55,036 bases of DNA from Vibrio jasicida CAIM 1864 = LMG 25398 (lineage in GTDB: Bacteria; Pseudomonadota; Gammaproteobacteria; Enterobacterales; Vibrionaceae), in the NCBI RefSeq assembly GCF_000400365.1, contig NZ_BAOG01000140.1, positions 1 through 55,036 of the forward strand, given 5' to 3'. A program made the position numbers and the translations under genes. The first letter of the stretch is position 1. The number at the start of each line of letters is the position of its first letter. This document shows positions 35,220-45,003 of this stretch, piece by piece. Below the pieces are notes generated by a model that saw only the letters and a list, made by a program, of their open reading frames with translations, did no database searches and was not told where the DNA came from.

Positions 35220-38200
35220 ATGACCGCGCGTGAAAATGTAGTGCCGGTTCTGCTTGAAAAGGTATACCAACTAATTCAAGACAAACTCGAGCTTTCTCAC
35301 CAACCGCTTGTAACTAAACTTGCTCAACACTTATTTAGCAACATTGCTGATGATGACTTGATTCAGCGAAATGAATCCGACCTTTATGGTGCCGTTGTTA
35401 GCCTGTGGCATCATATCAATGAAAAGAAACCAGAAGATATTTCTGTCAGGGTATTCAACCCAACTGTCAGCCGCCAAGGTTGGCAATCGACTCACACTAT
35501 TGTTGAAATTGTTGTACCGGATAGCCCGTTTTTGGTGGATTCCATCAAGATGGCGCTAACGCGACTCGACCTTGTCTCTCACTTGATGCTCAACAACCCA
35601 ACGCAACTAGAACGTGATAAGAAAGGGCAAGTGACGGACGTAAATGGCGAGGGCGGCGTTCTTCAATCTCTATTCCACATCGAAGTAGACCGTTTAACCA
35701 GTAAAGATGAAATGCAAGCGCTGAAAAATGAGCTGCTAACCATTTTATCAGACACGCGCTTAGTCGTTGATGATTGGAAGCAAATGGTTGAAAAACTTAA
35801 GATCGTTACCAACGACCTTGAGAAGAATAAAGATCGTGTTTCAATGAAAACGGATCGTTTAGATGAAACGATCGAATACCTACGCTGGTTAGGGGATCAT
35901 AACTTCACCTTCATGGGGTATAAGGAATATGATCTTGTTAGTATCAACGGTGACACTGAACTCCAGCCGGTGAAAGAGAAAGGCCTTGGCATGTTTGCTG
36001 ATGACAGTCGCGTTCGCAGCATCAAGCTTTCTGAACTGTCAGACTCTGCGCGCCTTGAAGCGAAAAAACCTTACGCGCTGATCATCACTAAGGGCAATCA
36101 AGCCTCTCGTATTCACCGCCCAGCTTACACTGACTATATTGGTGTTAAGAAATTCGACAAGAATGGCAAAGTGGTTGGTGAGCACCGTTTCACTGGTCTT
36201 TACACTTCTGCTGTATACAACCAAGCGGTACAAAGTATTCCTCTGATCCGCGAGAAAGTGGATCGTATTCTAGAAGCGAGTGGCTACCGTAACGGATCGT
36301 ACTCGTATAAAGCCCTGCACAACATCCTAGAAAACTACCCACGTGATGAACTGCTTCAAGCTCGTGAAGAAGAGCTATTAGAAGTGGGGATGGGCGTCGT
36401 GCAAATGCAAGATCGTGACTTGTTACGTCTGTTTGTTCGTAAAGACCCGTTTGGCCGATTCTTCAGCTGCATGGTTTATGTGACAAAAGATCGTTACAAC
36501 ACCGAGCTTCGCCGTCAAACACAACGTATTCTTAAGCAGTATTTTGGCTGTGAGCAAGAAGTTGAATTCACAACCTTCTTCTCAGAGAGTCCGCTGGCGA
36601 GAACCCATTACATTGTTCGTGTAGACAATAACAACATTGATGTAGACGTGAAAAAGATTGAGCAGAACTTAATGGAAGTATCGACTTCATGGGATGATCG
36701 CCTAAAAGAATCTATTATTGCTAACTTCGGTGAAAGCAAAGGTCTTCCGCTTTCGAAAGAGTATATGAGCGCATTCCCACGTTCATATAAAGAAGACATG
36801 ATGCCAGGTTCTGCGGTTGCAGACATCGAACGTCTAGAAGCGTTAAGCGATGACAACAAACTCGGCATGCTGTTCTATCGTCCGCAAGAAGAGGCGGCTG
36901 AATCGAAAGCAGTTCGCTTGAAGCTATACCACCGCGACGAGCCAATTCACCTGTCCGACGTGATGCCAATGTTGGAAAACCTAGGCTTACGTGTGATCGG
37001 CGAATCTCCATATGAGATCGAAACCAACAATGGTCAAACGTTCTGGATCCTTGATTTCTCAATGCTACATAAGAGCGACAAGACCGTTGATCTTCGTGAA
37101 GCTCGAGATCGTTTCCAGCAAGCATTCGCGGCGATTTGGGCAGGTAATTTAGAGAGTGATGGTTTCAACCGTTTGTTGCTAGGCGCTTCACTGTCTGGTC
37201 GTGAAATTTCTATTCTTCGTGCATACGCTCGCTACATGCGCCAAGTTGGCTTCCCATTCAGTCAACAATATATTGAAGATACCCTGAGCCATTACCCTGA
37301 TTTAGCAACAGGTCTGGTGAATCTATTTGCTAAGCGATTCGATCCAAAACACAAGGGTAGTGAGAAAGGTCAGAACGATCTTATCAAGAAAATAACCGAG
37401 CAATTGGATCGCGTTGAAAGCCTAGATGATGATCGTATTATCCGTCGTTATATGGAAATGATCACAGCAACGCTACGTACGAACTATTACCAGTTAGACG
37501 AAGATAAGCAGCCAAAACCTTGGTTATCATTGAAGATGAAGCCAAGCGAAATCCCTGACATTCCTCAGCCAGTGCCTGCGTTTGAAATCTTCGTGTACGC
37601 ACCGGATATCGAGGGTGTTCACCTACGTGGCGGTAAAGTCGCGCGTGGTGGTCTACGTTGGTCAGACCGTCAAGAAGACTTCCGTACGGAGATTCTTGGC
37701 CTAGTTAAAGCGCAGCAAGTTAAGAACACGGTGATTGTTCCTGTGGGTGCTAAAGGTGGCTTCGTATGTAAACGTCAGCACACTCTAACTAACCGTGATG
37801 AAATTTTTGCCGAAGGTCAGCGTTGTTATAAACGCTTCATCCGCGCACTATTGGATGTTTCCGATAACATCATCGAAGGTGAAGTCATTCCGCCGAAGAG
37901 TGTCGTGCGTCATGATGAGGACGACCCATACTTGGTTGTTGCAGCCGATAAAGGCACTGCAACTTTCTCTGACTTGGCAAACTCTGTATCTGACGAGTAT
38001 AACTTCTGGCTAGGTGATGCGTTTGCATCAGGTGGCTCTAATGGTTACGACCACAAAGCAATGGGTATCACTGCGAAAGGTGGTTGGGAGTCGGTAAAAC
38101 GTCACTTCCGTGAAATGGGTATCAACTGTCAAACCACTGATTTCACGGCTATTGGTGTCGGTGATATGGCTGGGGACGTATTTGGTAACGGCATGTTGCT

Positions 38201-40061
38201 TTCTGAGCACATTCGCTTACAAGCTGCGTTTAACCACATGCACATTTTCATTGACCCGAATCCTGACTCTGCTACCAGTTGGGTAGAGCGTGATCGCTTA
38301 TTCAACCTACCTCGATCAAGCTGGGAAGACTACAACGCGGATTTGATCTCGAAGGGCGGTGGTATTTTCTCTCGTCGCTCTAAATCGATCCAATTAACAC
38401 CAGAAATCCAAAAGATGTTGGGCACCAAGAAAGCATCTTTGCCGCCAAACGATCTGATTAAGATGATCCTACAAATGGAAGTGGATCTACTTTGGAATGG
38501 TGGTATCGGTACTTACGTTAAAGCATCTAGCGAAACGCATACCGATGTTGGCGACCGTGCAAACGACGTGCTCCGTATCGACGGACGTGATTTAAAAGCG
38601 AAAGTCGTTGGTGAAGGCGGTAACTTAGGTATGACTCAGCTTGGTCGTATCGAGTACGCAACCACAGGTGGACGTGTAAATACCGACTTTGTGGATAACG
38701 TTGGTGGTGTAGATTGTTCAGACAACGAAGTGAACATTAAGATCTTCTTGAACGGCCTTGTATCAAATGGCGATCTAACGGTTAAACAACGCAACCTGAT
38801 TCTTGAATCAATGGAAGACGAAGTCGGCGAAATTGTTTTGGACGATGCTTACCGTCAATCTGAATCGATTTCAGTGACCGAACAGCAAGGTGTTGGCATT
38901 GTTAAAGAGCAAATCCGCTTTATCCATACGATGGAGAAAGCTGGGTACTTGGATCGTGCGCTTGAATACATTCCTGACGACGAAACACTGATTGAACGCG
39001 AAAAACAAGGTCTTGGTCTGACGCGTCCCGAGCTTTCAGTGTTGGTTGCTTACGGCAAGATGGTTCTAAAAGAGCAACTCGTTGCTGACGAGATTGCAAA
39101 TGATGAATTCCATGGAAAACAACTAGTTGCTTACTTTCCAAGTGAGTTACGCCGTAACTACAAAGATCAAATGGTAAACCACCCGCTGCGTGCAGAAATC
39201 ATCGCGACGGCGTTAGCTAACCAAATGGTTAATGAAATGGGCTGTAATTTCGTGACTCGTCTTCAAGAAGAAACGGGCGCGAGTGTGGTTGATATCGCAA
39301 ATGCTTACAGTGCAACCCGTGAAATCTTCGAATTGGAAGATATACTCAAGCAAACCCGTGCTCTAGATAACGTTGCAACAGCGGAAGCACAGTACGAAAT
39401 CATGTTCTACGTACGCCGTGCACTGCGTCGTATCTCTCGCTGGTTACTACGTAATCGTAGCAGTAAGAGCACAGTGACTGAGCTGGTTGCTTTGTATAAA
39501 GACGATGTTCACACTATCACTGAAACACTAGACACCATGCTAGTTGAGTCTGAAGTAGAAGAGCACAACGAACTTGCGAAGAAGTGGGTTGAACGCGGAG
39601 TAGAAGAGAAGCTAGCACATCATGTTGCTCGTCTATCAAGCTTACAATCAGCACTGGATATTTCAACAGTAGCAAGCGAAACAGGTAAAACAGTAGAGCA
39701 AGCTTCGAAGTTGTACTTCAACTTGGGTGACCGTTTATCACTTCACTGGTTCTTGAAGCAAATCAATAGCCAAGCCGTTGATAATAATTGGCAGGCATTG
39801 GCGCGAGCGGCATTCCGTGAAGATCTAGACTGGCAACAACGTCAGTTGACGGCTCAAGTGTTGACTTGTGGTTGTTCAAGCGAAGATCTTGATGTGATTC
39901 AAGCGTTAGAGGATTGGATGTCAACGAATGAGCTGTCTTTACATCGTTGGGAGAGTATTCTAAACGAATTTAAAGTCGGTTCAGTTCATGAGTTTGCGAA
40001 GTTCTCAGTAGCACTTCGAGAGTTGGTTTTGCTTAACCTAAATTGTTCCTCGAACGAATAG
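35220..40061 (+). CDS. NAD-specific glutamate dehydrogenase, 180-kDa class
   Basis: Oxidatively deaminates glutamate to 2-oxoglutarate and ammonia with NAD. The 1613-residue size is that of the large bacterial class (GdhB/GDH2 of Pseudomonas and Streptomyces). The N-terminal regulatory half holds ACT-like parts; the catalytic part is marked by GGLRWSDRQEDFRTE and VIVPVGAKGGFV (about residues 820-870), followed by the NAD domain with GVGDMAGDVFGNGM. The ATG at 35220 has GGAG before it and gives TARENVVPVLLEKVYQ; the longer frame adds an unrelated leader. It separates pepN from pyrD, which are neighbours in E. coli. Confidence 0.95.
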   Translation: MTARENVVPVLLEKVYQLIQDKLELSHQPLVTKLAQHLFSNIADDDLIQRNESDLYGAVVSLWHHINEKKPEDISVRVFNPTVSRQGWQSTHTIVEIVVPDSPFLVDSIKMALTRLDLVSHLMLNNPTQLERDKKGQVTDVNGEGGVLQSLFHIEVDRLTSKDEMQALKNELLTILSDTRLVVDDWKQMVEKLKIVTNDLEKNKDRVSMKTDRLDETIEYLRWLGDHNFTFMGYKEYDLVSINGDTELQPVKEKGLGMFADDSRVRSIKLSELSDSARLEAKKPYALIITKGNQASRIHRPAYTDYIGVKKFDKNGKVVGEHRFTGLYTSAVYNQAVQSIPLIREKVDRILEASGYRNGSYSYKALHNILENYPRDELLQAREEELLEVGMGVVQMQDRDLLRLFVRKDPFGRFFSCMVYVTKDRYNTELRRQTQRILKQYFGCEQEVEFTTFFSESPLARTHYIVRVDNNNIDVDVKKIEQNLMEVSTSWDDRLKESIIANFGESKGLPLSKEYMSAFPRSYKEDMMPGSAVADIERLEALSDDNKLGMLFYRPQEEAAESKAVRLKLYHRDEPIHLSDVMPMLENLGLRVIGESPYEIETNNGQTFWILDFSMLHKSDKTVDLREARDRFQQAFAAIWAGNLESDGFNRLLLGASLSGREISILRAYARYMRQVGFPFSQQYIEDTLSHYPDLATGLVNLFAKRFDPKHKGSEKGQNDLIKKITEQLDRVESLDDDRIIRRYMEMITATLRTNYYQLDEDKQPKPWLSLKMKPSEIPDIPQPVPAFEIFVYAPDIEGVHLRGGKVARGGLRWSDRQEDFRTEILGLVKAQQVKNTVIVPVGAKGGFVCKRQHTLTNRDEIFAEGQRCYKRFIRALLDVSDNIIEGEVIPPKSVVRHDEDDPYLVVAADKGTATFSDLANSVSDEYNFWLGDAFASGGSNGYDHKAMGITAKGGWESVKRHFREMGINCQTTDFTAIGVGDMAGDVFGNGMLLSEHIRLQAAFNHMHIFIDPNPDSATSWVERDRLFNLPRSSWEDYNADLISKGGGIFSRRSKSIQLTPEIQKMLGTKKASLPPNDLIKMILQMEVDLLWNGGIGTYVKASSETHTDVGDRANDVLRIDGRDLKAKVVGEGGNLGMTQLGRIEYATTGGRVNTDFVDNVGGVDCSDNEVNIKIFLNGLVSNGDLTVKQRNLILESMEDEVGEIVLDDAYRQSESISVTEQQGVGIVKEQIRFIHTMEKAGYLDRALEYIPDDETLIEREKQGLGLTRPELSVLVAYGKMVLKEQLVADEIANDEFHGKQLVAYFPSELRRNYKDQMVNHPLRAEIIATALANQMVNEMGCNFVTRLQEETGASVVDIANAYSATREIFELEDILKQTRALDNVATAEAQYEIMFYVRRALRRISRWLLRNRSSKSTVTELVALYKDDVHTITETLDTMLVESEVEEHNELAKKWVERGVEEKLAHHVARLSSLQSALDISTVASETGKTVEQASKLYFNLGDRLSLHWFLKQINSQAVDNNWQALARAAFREDLDWQQRQLTAQVLTCGCSSEDLDVIQALEDWMSTNELSLHRWESILNEFKVGSVHEFAKFSVALRELVLLNLNCSSNE

Positions 40062-40078
40062 GGTAAGTTGACTCAGAT

Positions 40079-40105
40079 AAAGGCCTCGCAAATGCGAGGC
40101 TTTTT
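40079..40105 (+). terminator. Terminator of the glutamate dehydrogenase gene
   Basis: GCCTCGC-AAAT-GCGAGGC stem followed by T5. Confidence 0.9.
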
Positions 40106-40137
40106 AATGCTTAAAGCAATCGAAACCACAAACCCTA

Positions 40138-40150
40138 GTGACAATGTAAC
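40138..40150. promoter_or_regulatory. matS: matS-like site (one mismatch) between gdh and pyrD
   Basis: GTGACAATGTAAC, equal on the other strand to GTTACATTGTCAC; only one arm base departs from GTGACRNYGTCAC. The rest of 40106-40320 shows no gene. Confidence 0.5.
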
Positions 40151-40321
40151 TTAGAATTTAAGTTTTCATGGCGTGAAATCGTTTGCTTTTAACGAAAAAG
40201 CCATCAGTTTTGTATAGGTAATAGCGCTATAATAGACTGTTTTTATAAGAAAAATTAAAATAAGAAGTACAATTTTGCTGAATTCATTCATTTTCATTGA
40301 ATTGAGACGAAAAACAGTAAA

Positions 40322-40352
40322 TAATATTGTCCCGTTTACACGGGGCTTTTTT
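40322..40352 (+). promoter_or_regulatory. pyrD promoter -10 and leader hairpin
   Basis: TAATAT (40322-40327) could be the -10 box; the start then falls within CCCG (40331-40334). A transcript starting at a C could fold CCCGT-TTAC-ACGGG, followed by T6, whereas one starting at the G could not complete the stem. E. coli and Salmonella pyrC/pyrD use CTP-sensitive start switching of this kind. The ribosome binding site GGAGG (40358-40362) is just after the hairpin rather than inside it. Confidence 0.45.
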
Positions 40353-40366
40353 CTTTCGGAGGCACA

Positions 40367-41377
40367 ATGCTTTACCGTCTAGCCAGAACTGGCTTTTTTC
40401 AACTTGATGCCGAAAAGGCACATGATCTTGCAATCAAAAACTTCCAACGTTTCAACGGCACTCCTCTCGATCTTTTCTATCGTCAACAATTACCGAACCG
40501 TCCAGTAGAATGCATGGGACTTACATTCCGCAACCCAGTTGGTCTTGCTGCTGGCTTGGATAAAAACGGCGAATGTATAGAAGCATTTGACGCTATGGGC
40601 TTTGGTTTTGTCGAAGTTGGTACTGTTACTCCTCGTCCGCAACCAGGTAATGACAAGCCACGCTTGTTCCGCCTAGTTGAAGCGGAAGGTATCATCAACC
40701 GTATGGGCTTTAACAACCTAGGTGTGGATCATCTAGTTGAGAATGTGAGAAAGGCAAAATACAACTGCGTTCTTGGTATTAACATTGGTAAGAATAAAGA
40801 CACACCAATTGAGAACGGGGCAGAGGACTACCTGATTTGTATGGAAAAAGTGTACGAGTACGCAGGTTACATCGCTGTGAATATCTCGTCACCAAATACA
40901 CCAGGACTTCGTTCACTTCAGTACGGTGAAGCGTTAGACGAATTACTGTCTGAACTTAAAGAAAAACAGTCAGAACTTGCAGAAAAGCATGCCAAGTACG
41001 TACCACTTGCTCTGAAAATTGCACCAGATTTGAGCGATGACGAAATCAGCCAGATTTGTGAGTCTCTGATCAAGAACAACATTGACGGCGTTATAGCAAC
41101 AAACACAACGCTGGATCGTACTGTTGTTGAAGGCATGAAACATGCAAACGAAGCGGGTGGTCTAAGCGGACGTCCGGTTCAATCACGTTCAACAGAAGTT
41201 GTGCGTAAACTTCATGAAGAGCTTGGCGACAAACTTCCGATCATCGGTGTGGGCGGTGTTGACTCATACGTTGCCGCAAAAGAGAAAATGATGGCAGGTG
41301 CGCAACTTGTTCAAGTTTACACAGGCTTTATCTACCACGGACCTGGTCTCGTACGCGATATTGTTAAAAATCTATAA
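40367..41377 (+). CDS. pyrD: Dihydroorotate dehydrogenase (quinone), class 2
   Basis: Oxidises dihydroorotate to orotate on the inner face of the inner membrane with ubiquinone as acceptor, in pyrimidine synthesis. The 336 residues equal the E. coli enzyme. The N-terminal helices (MLYRLARTGFFQLDAEKAHD) bind membrane; the FMN barrel has GLAAGLDKNGE, FVEVGTVTPRPQPGN, NRMGFNN, the active serine in NISSPNTPGLR, and the phosphate-binding GVGGVDS. A GGAGG site is well placed. Single-gene unit with a terminator at 41418. Confidence 0.96.
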   Translation: MLYRLARTGFFQLDAEKAHDLAIKNFQRFNGTPLDLFYRQQLPNRPVECMGLTFRNPVGLAAGLDKNGECIEAFDAMGFGFVEVGTVTPRPQPGNDKPRLFRLVEAEGIINRMGFNNLGVDHLVENVRKAKYNCVLGINIGKNKDTPIENGAEDYLICMEKVYEYAGYIAVNISSPNTPGLRSLQYGEALDELLSELKEKQSELAEKHAKYVPLALKIAPDLSDDEISQICESLIKNNIDGVIATNTTLDRTVVEGMKHANEAGGLSGRPVQSRSTEVVRKLHEELGDKLPIIGVGGVDSYVAAKEKMMAGAQLVQVYTGFIYHGPGLVRDIVKNL

Positions 41378-41417
41378 GATCAATCGCTAAATCGTTGAGA
41401 AATCGACGCTTGTAACT

Positions 41418-41449
41418 AAAAAAGAGGAATTCGTTTCCTCTTTTTTTTT
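41418..41449 (+). terminator. Terminator of pyrD
   Basis: AAAGAGGAA/TTCCTCTTT stem with a TTCG-containing loop, followed by a T9 tract. Confidence 0.9.
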
Positions 41450-41541
41450 GTCCGTTCGTTTGTAAAATTTAAAAATCATGAGTAGGTAATTAAGCGTCTT
41501 ACCTCTTATTGCTGTTTAATTAGTCACAAGAGAACGGAATA

Positions 41542-42090
41542 ATGCTTAAACCCAGCGACAAATGGAATTGGTATTTTGACGAGCACAAAGCTTGCTTAAT
41601 GCTGGATTTAGGGGAGGAAATGATTTTCCAAACCAATCTATGCCGTAAGCTGTTGGTCAATTGCGCCTTCTCAGAAAATGAATTCACAGTTGATGATGCA
41701 AGCGCGTTTCAAACATACAACGAACGAATTCGCTGTCTCGACATAAACGAATACCGCCAAGCAGAGTTAACACTTTATTGTGTGGCCGCCAAACGCTTCC
41801 ACAAACCTGTACAGCCTAAGAGCTGGTTCTTCGATGCTCAAGCATGCGATCACGAACCGGAAGAAGGGGATATGGTTTTCTTAACGAATCAACACTCCGA
41901 AGGTGTGTTTATTGTCCTTGAGGCAGGTGATACTTCTAGCCTTTGTGCTTATGTAGGGCAAGAAGAGTTCTTGCTCAATGGAAGTAAAGCACTTGGTTTC
42001 GGCCAGCCTATCAAAGTCATGCATGACAGAATGTCATGTGCTAATCACTTATTTATAATGACACCAATGGCAATGGCAATGGTAGGGTAG
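41542..42090 (+). CDS. zapC: Cell division protein ZapC
   Basis: ZapC binds FtsZ and promotes bundling of protofilaments at midcell. The 182 residues resemble E. coli ZapC (180): WNWYFDEHKACLMLDLG near the start, the PKSWFFDAQ segment in the middle and IKVMHDRMSC near the end. Gene order pyrD-zapC-rlmKL follows E. coli except that ycbX is missing. It has its own terminator at 42136. Confidence 0.88.
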   Translation: MLKPSDKWNWYFDEHKACLMLDLGEEMIFQTNLCRKLLVNCAFSENEFTVDDASAFQTYNERIRCLDINEYRQAELTLYCVAAKRFHKPVQPKSWFFDAQACDHEPEEGDMVFLTNQHSEGVFIVLEAGDTSSLCAYVGQEEFLLNGSKALGFGQPIKVMHDRMSCANHLFIMTPMAMAMVG

Positions 42091-42135
42091 TTTCCTTTTT
42101 GATTTTCTTTGTATTTCGTTCCTTTATTTGCATTA

Positions 42136-42162
42136 ATCGACCGTACTAGGTCGATTTTTTTT
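42136..42162 (+). terminator. Terminator of zapC
   Basis: ATCGACC/GGTCGAT stem with a six-base loop and T8. Confidence 0.88.
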
Positions 42163-42602
42163 GCCTAGAATTTTCCAAATCTCTCCTAGTACATGCTCCA
42201 AACTCACCCCTAGGTGAGGGGGATTTCGTATCTCATATATGAAGCAGCTCACTTTTATTTCACTTTTTTCACATTAGCGCTTCCTTAAATTAGACAACTT
42301 GGAGCCTAATATTTAACCTTTTATTCCCCTATATGCCCACTTTGTAAGTAAATTACGCGCTCAACTCGCAGTTGGTATAGACCAAATTTAAGGTAAATAA
42401 GTATTCACTCCTTCTGGAGAGCTTGTTTTTATTAGGTAATGAAAAAGAGACTTATTTCTTGATGACAGGCGTTGTGTTTTGACTTTCAGCGGGAAGGGTT
42501 GGTGATGGATTGCGCTAACAAATCGAAAAAGCCTTTAAAAACGAGGCATTGATCGTAAAGTCAGGTATAATCAAAGCCATTTTTTATCGACGAAAGAACA
42601 CT
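42163..42602. other. Intergenic region upstream of rlmKL with small palindromes
   Basis: No ORF or known RNA is seen. CTCACC-CCTA-GGTGAG (42203-42218) can alternatively pair as CCCCT/AGGGG. TTGGT-ATAG-ACCAA (42372-42385) is a perfect inverted repeat. A consensus -10 TATAAT at 42566-42571, about 30 bp before the start codon, is the likely rlmKL promoter; no good -35 is visible. Confidence 0.45.
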
Positions 42603-44729
42603 ATGAATCAATATCTCGCGGTAACTTCAAATGGCATGGAAAACTTGCTGGTTGAAGAACTGACTAAACTAGGCATTGAAAACGCCAAACCAGTACAGGC
42701 AGGCGTAAAATTTAAAGCAACGAATGAGCAGATTTACCGTTGCTGTTTGTGGAGCCGCTTGGCGTCTCGATTTGTACGTGTTTTATCGGAGTTTACCTGT
42801 AACGACGACATGGACCTTTACCTGTCAACGTCTGCAATCAACTGGGTAAACCAATTCCATAGCTCAAAGCGTTTTGTGGTTGACTTCAACGGTACTAACC
42901 GCGAAATCCGCAACAGCCAGTATGGTGCAATGAAAGTAAAAGATGGCATCGTAGACTGCTTCGAGAAAAAAGGGCTCCCTCGTCCTAACATCAGTAAAGA
43001 GAACCCGGATATCCGTGTTCACGTCCGTCTGCATAAAGACAAAGCGATTCTTGGTGTCGATATGGTGGGTAGTGGTCTTCATCAACGTGGTTACCGTCCA
43101 GAATCTGGCCGAGCTCCACTTCGTGAAACGCTAGCCGCAGCTATTATCATGCGCAGCGGTTGGGACACTCACCAACCGCTTTTGGATCCTATGTGTGGTT
43201 CTGGTACTTTATTGATTGAAGCAGCAATGATGGCCGCTAACATGGCACCAGGTGTTAAACGTAAACAGTGGGGCTTTGAAGCGTTAGAAGACTTCGAACT
43301 TGAGCTTTGGGCAGAGATTAAATCTGAAGCTAATGTACAAGCTCGTCGTGGCGTCAAAAAAGTTGACGCTAAGTTTTTCGGCTTCGATAACGACCCAAGA
43401 GTTCTGAAAGTAGCGCAAGACAATGCTCGCAGAGCTGGTGTCGAAGAGTTGATTGAATTCGCTCAGGGTGATGCTGCAACTCTTACCCGTCCGGCTGGTT
43501 TCGAAGCGGGCGTTATCGTTTCTAACCCTCCTTATGGTGAACGTCTTGGAACTGAGCCAGGTCTAATTGCGCTATACACAGCATTTGGTGGCCAATTAAA
43601 AGCAGAATTTGGCGGTTGTAACGCGTCTATCTTCTCTAGTTCAGACGAACTATTAAGCTGTCTTCGCATGCGTGCTGATAAACAGTTTAAACTGAATAAC
43701 GGTGCGTTACCGTGTCACCAAAAGAACTACAGCATTGCAGAGCGTAGCGCTGATGAAGTGAAGGGAGCGAACGGTACCACAGTTCAAATCGCACCTGACT
43801 TCTCAAACCGTTTGAAGAAAAACATTGGTAAGATTGGTAAGTGGGCTCGTAAAGAGAAGTTAGACTGTTACCGTATCTATGACGCAGACCTTCCAGAATA
43901 CAACGTAGCAATCGACGTTTACGGCGACCAAATTGTGATTCAGGAATACGCAGCTCCGAAGAATATCCCAGAAGAGAAAGCGAAACGCCGTTTGACCGAT
44001 ATCATCCGTGCCACAATTCAGGTGACAGGTGTTGAAGCGAATAAAGTTGTTCTTAAAGTTCGTGAAAAGCAGAAAGGTCGTAGCCAGTATCAAAAATTAG
44101 GTCAGGAGTCTGAAACTCTTGAAGTGAACGAGTACGGCGTGAAGTTGATCGTAAACCTTCACGACTATCTAGACACAGGTCTGTTCTTGGATCATAAAAT
44201 CACTCGTCGTCGCTTGGGTGAAATGGCTCAGGGTAAAGACTTCCTTAACTTGTTTGCTTATACAGGTAGCGCAACCGTACACGCAGCAATGGGTGGCGCA
44301 CGTTCGACAACCACGGTAGATATGTCGAATACTTATCTGAACTGGGCAAAAGACAACATGCAGTTAAATGGTCGTGTTGGTCGTCAACATCGTTTTGAAC
44401 AAGCAGATTGTTTGCAATGGTTAGAGAATGCGAAAGGTGAGTATGATTTGATTTTTATTGACCCACCGACATTCTCCAACTCTAAGCGTATGGAAACTTC
44501 ATTTGATGTGCAGCGTGATCACATTAAGCTGATGACCAATCTCAAGCGTTTGTTGCGTTCAGGTGGCACGATCGTTTTCTCAAACAATAAACGCCACTTT
44601 AAAATGGATGAAGCTGCGTTGGCAGAGTTAGGGCTAAAAGCGCAGAATATTTCTTCGCAAACATTGCCACTAGACTTCTCTCGCAATAAACATATTCACA
44701 ACTGTTGGTTAGTGTCTCACGTAGAATAA
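42603..44729 (+). CDS. rlmL: Fused 23S rRNA methyltransferase RlmKL
   Basis: A fusion of RlmL (m2G2445) and RlmK (m7G2069) in 708 residues (E. coli 702). The N-terminal THUMP domain is followed by the RlmL methyltransferase (DPMCGSGTLLIEAA at about residue 195 and VSNPPYGERLG at about 305) and the RlmK half (FLNLFAYTGSATVHAAMGGA near 550 and FIDPPTFSNSKRM near 620). The ATG at 42603 starts MNQYLAVTSNGMENLL, like the family; the frame upstream is unrelated. It begins a cluster with the glutaredoxin-like gene and uup, joined by short gaps and overlaps. Confidence 0.95.
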   Translation: MNQYLAVTSNGMENLLVEELTKLGIENAKPVQAGVKFKATNEQIYRCCLWSRLASRFVRVLSEFTCNDDMDLYLSTSAINWVNQFHSSKRFVVDFNGTNREIRNSQYGAMKVKDGIVDCFEKKGLPRPNISKENPDIRVHVRLHKDKAILGVDMVGSGLHQRGYRPESGRAPLRETLAAAIIMRSGWDTHQPLLDPMCGSGTLLIEAAMMAANMAPGVKRKQWGFEALEDFELELWAEIKSEANVQARRGVKKVDAKFFGFDNDPRVLKVAQDNARRAGVEELIEFAQGDAATLTRPAGFEAGVIVSNPPYGERLGTEPGLIALYTAFGGQLKAEFGGCNASIFSSSDELLSCLRMRADKQFKLNNGALPCHQKNYSIAERSADEVKGANGTTVQIAPDFSNRLKKNIGKIGKWARKEKLDCYRIYDADLPEYNVAIDVYGDQIVIQEYAAPKNIPEEKAKRRLTDIIRATIQVTGVEANKVVLKVREKQKGRSQYQKLGQESETLEVNEYGVKLIVNLHDYLDTGLFLDHKITRRRLGEMAQGKDFLNLFAYTGSATVHAAMGGARSTTTVDMSNTYLNWAKDNMQLNGRVGRQHRFEQADCLQWLENAKGEYDLIFIDPPTFSNSKRMETSFDVQRDHIKLMTNLKRLLRSGGTIVFSNNKRHFKMDEAALAELGLKAQNISSQTLPLDFSRNKHIHNCWLVSHVE

Positions 44730-44751
44730 ACGAAGGATTAAAGATAAAAGG

Positions 44752-45003
44752 ATGTTACAAGCGTTCACACTATACAGCACTGAAGGATGCCATCTCTGTG
44801 AGATGGCATATGACCTTATGGGTCAGGCAGGTCTCGCCGAACACACAAACATTGTCGATATTGCACTAGATGATGAACTCTTCTCGCGTTACGGCGTCAC
44901 AATCCCTGTGTTAAAATATCAAAATTCTGAGTTGAACTGGCCGTTTGACTTGGAACAACTCAAAAATTGGTTGGAAAATAATGGCATTACTTACCATTCA
45001 TAA
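44752..45003 (+). CDS. Glutaredoxin-family protein (DUF836)
   Basis: An 83-residue thioredoxin-fold protein with the dithiol motif CHLC (C13 and C16) after the first strand (FTLYSTEG) and the cis-proline region TIPVLKY. It probably acts as a small thiol redox protein in the cytoplasm; partners are unknown. It lies 22 bp after rlmKL, and its last 23 bases overlap the start of uup, so the three genes should be co-translated from one mRNA. Confidence 0.85.
   Translation: MLQAFTLYSTEGCHLCEMAYDLMGQAGLAEHTNIVDIALDDELFSRYGVTIPVLKYQNSELNWPFDLEQLKNWLENNGITYHS
44888..44900. promoter_or_regulatory. matS: matS-like site (one mismatch) in the glutaredoxin-like gene
   Basis: GTTACGGCGTCAC; one departure from GTGACRNYGTCAC. 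Confidence 0.5.
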
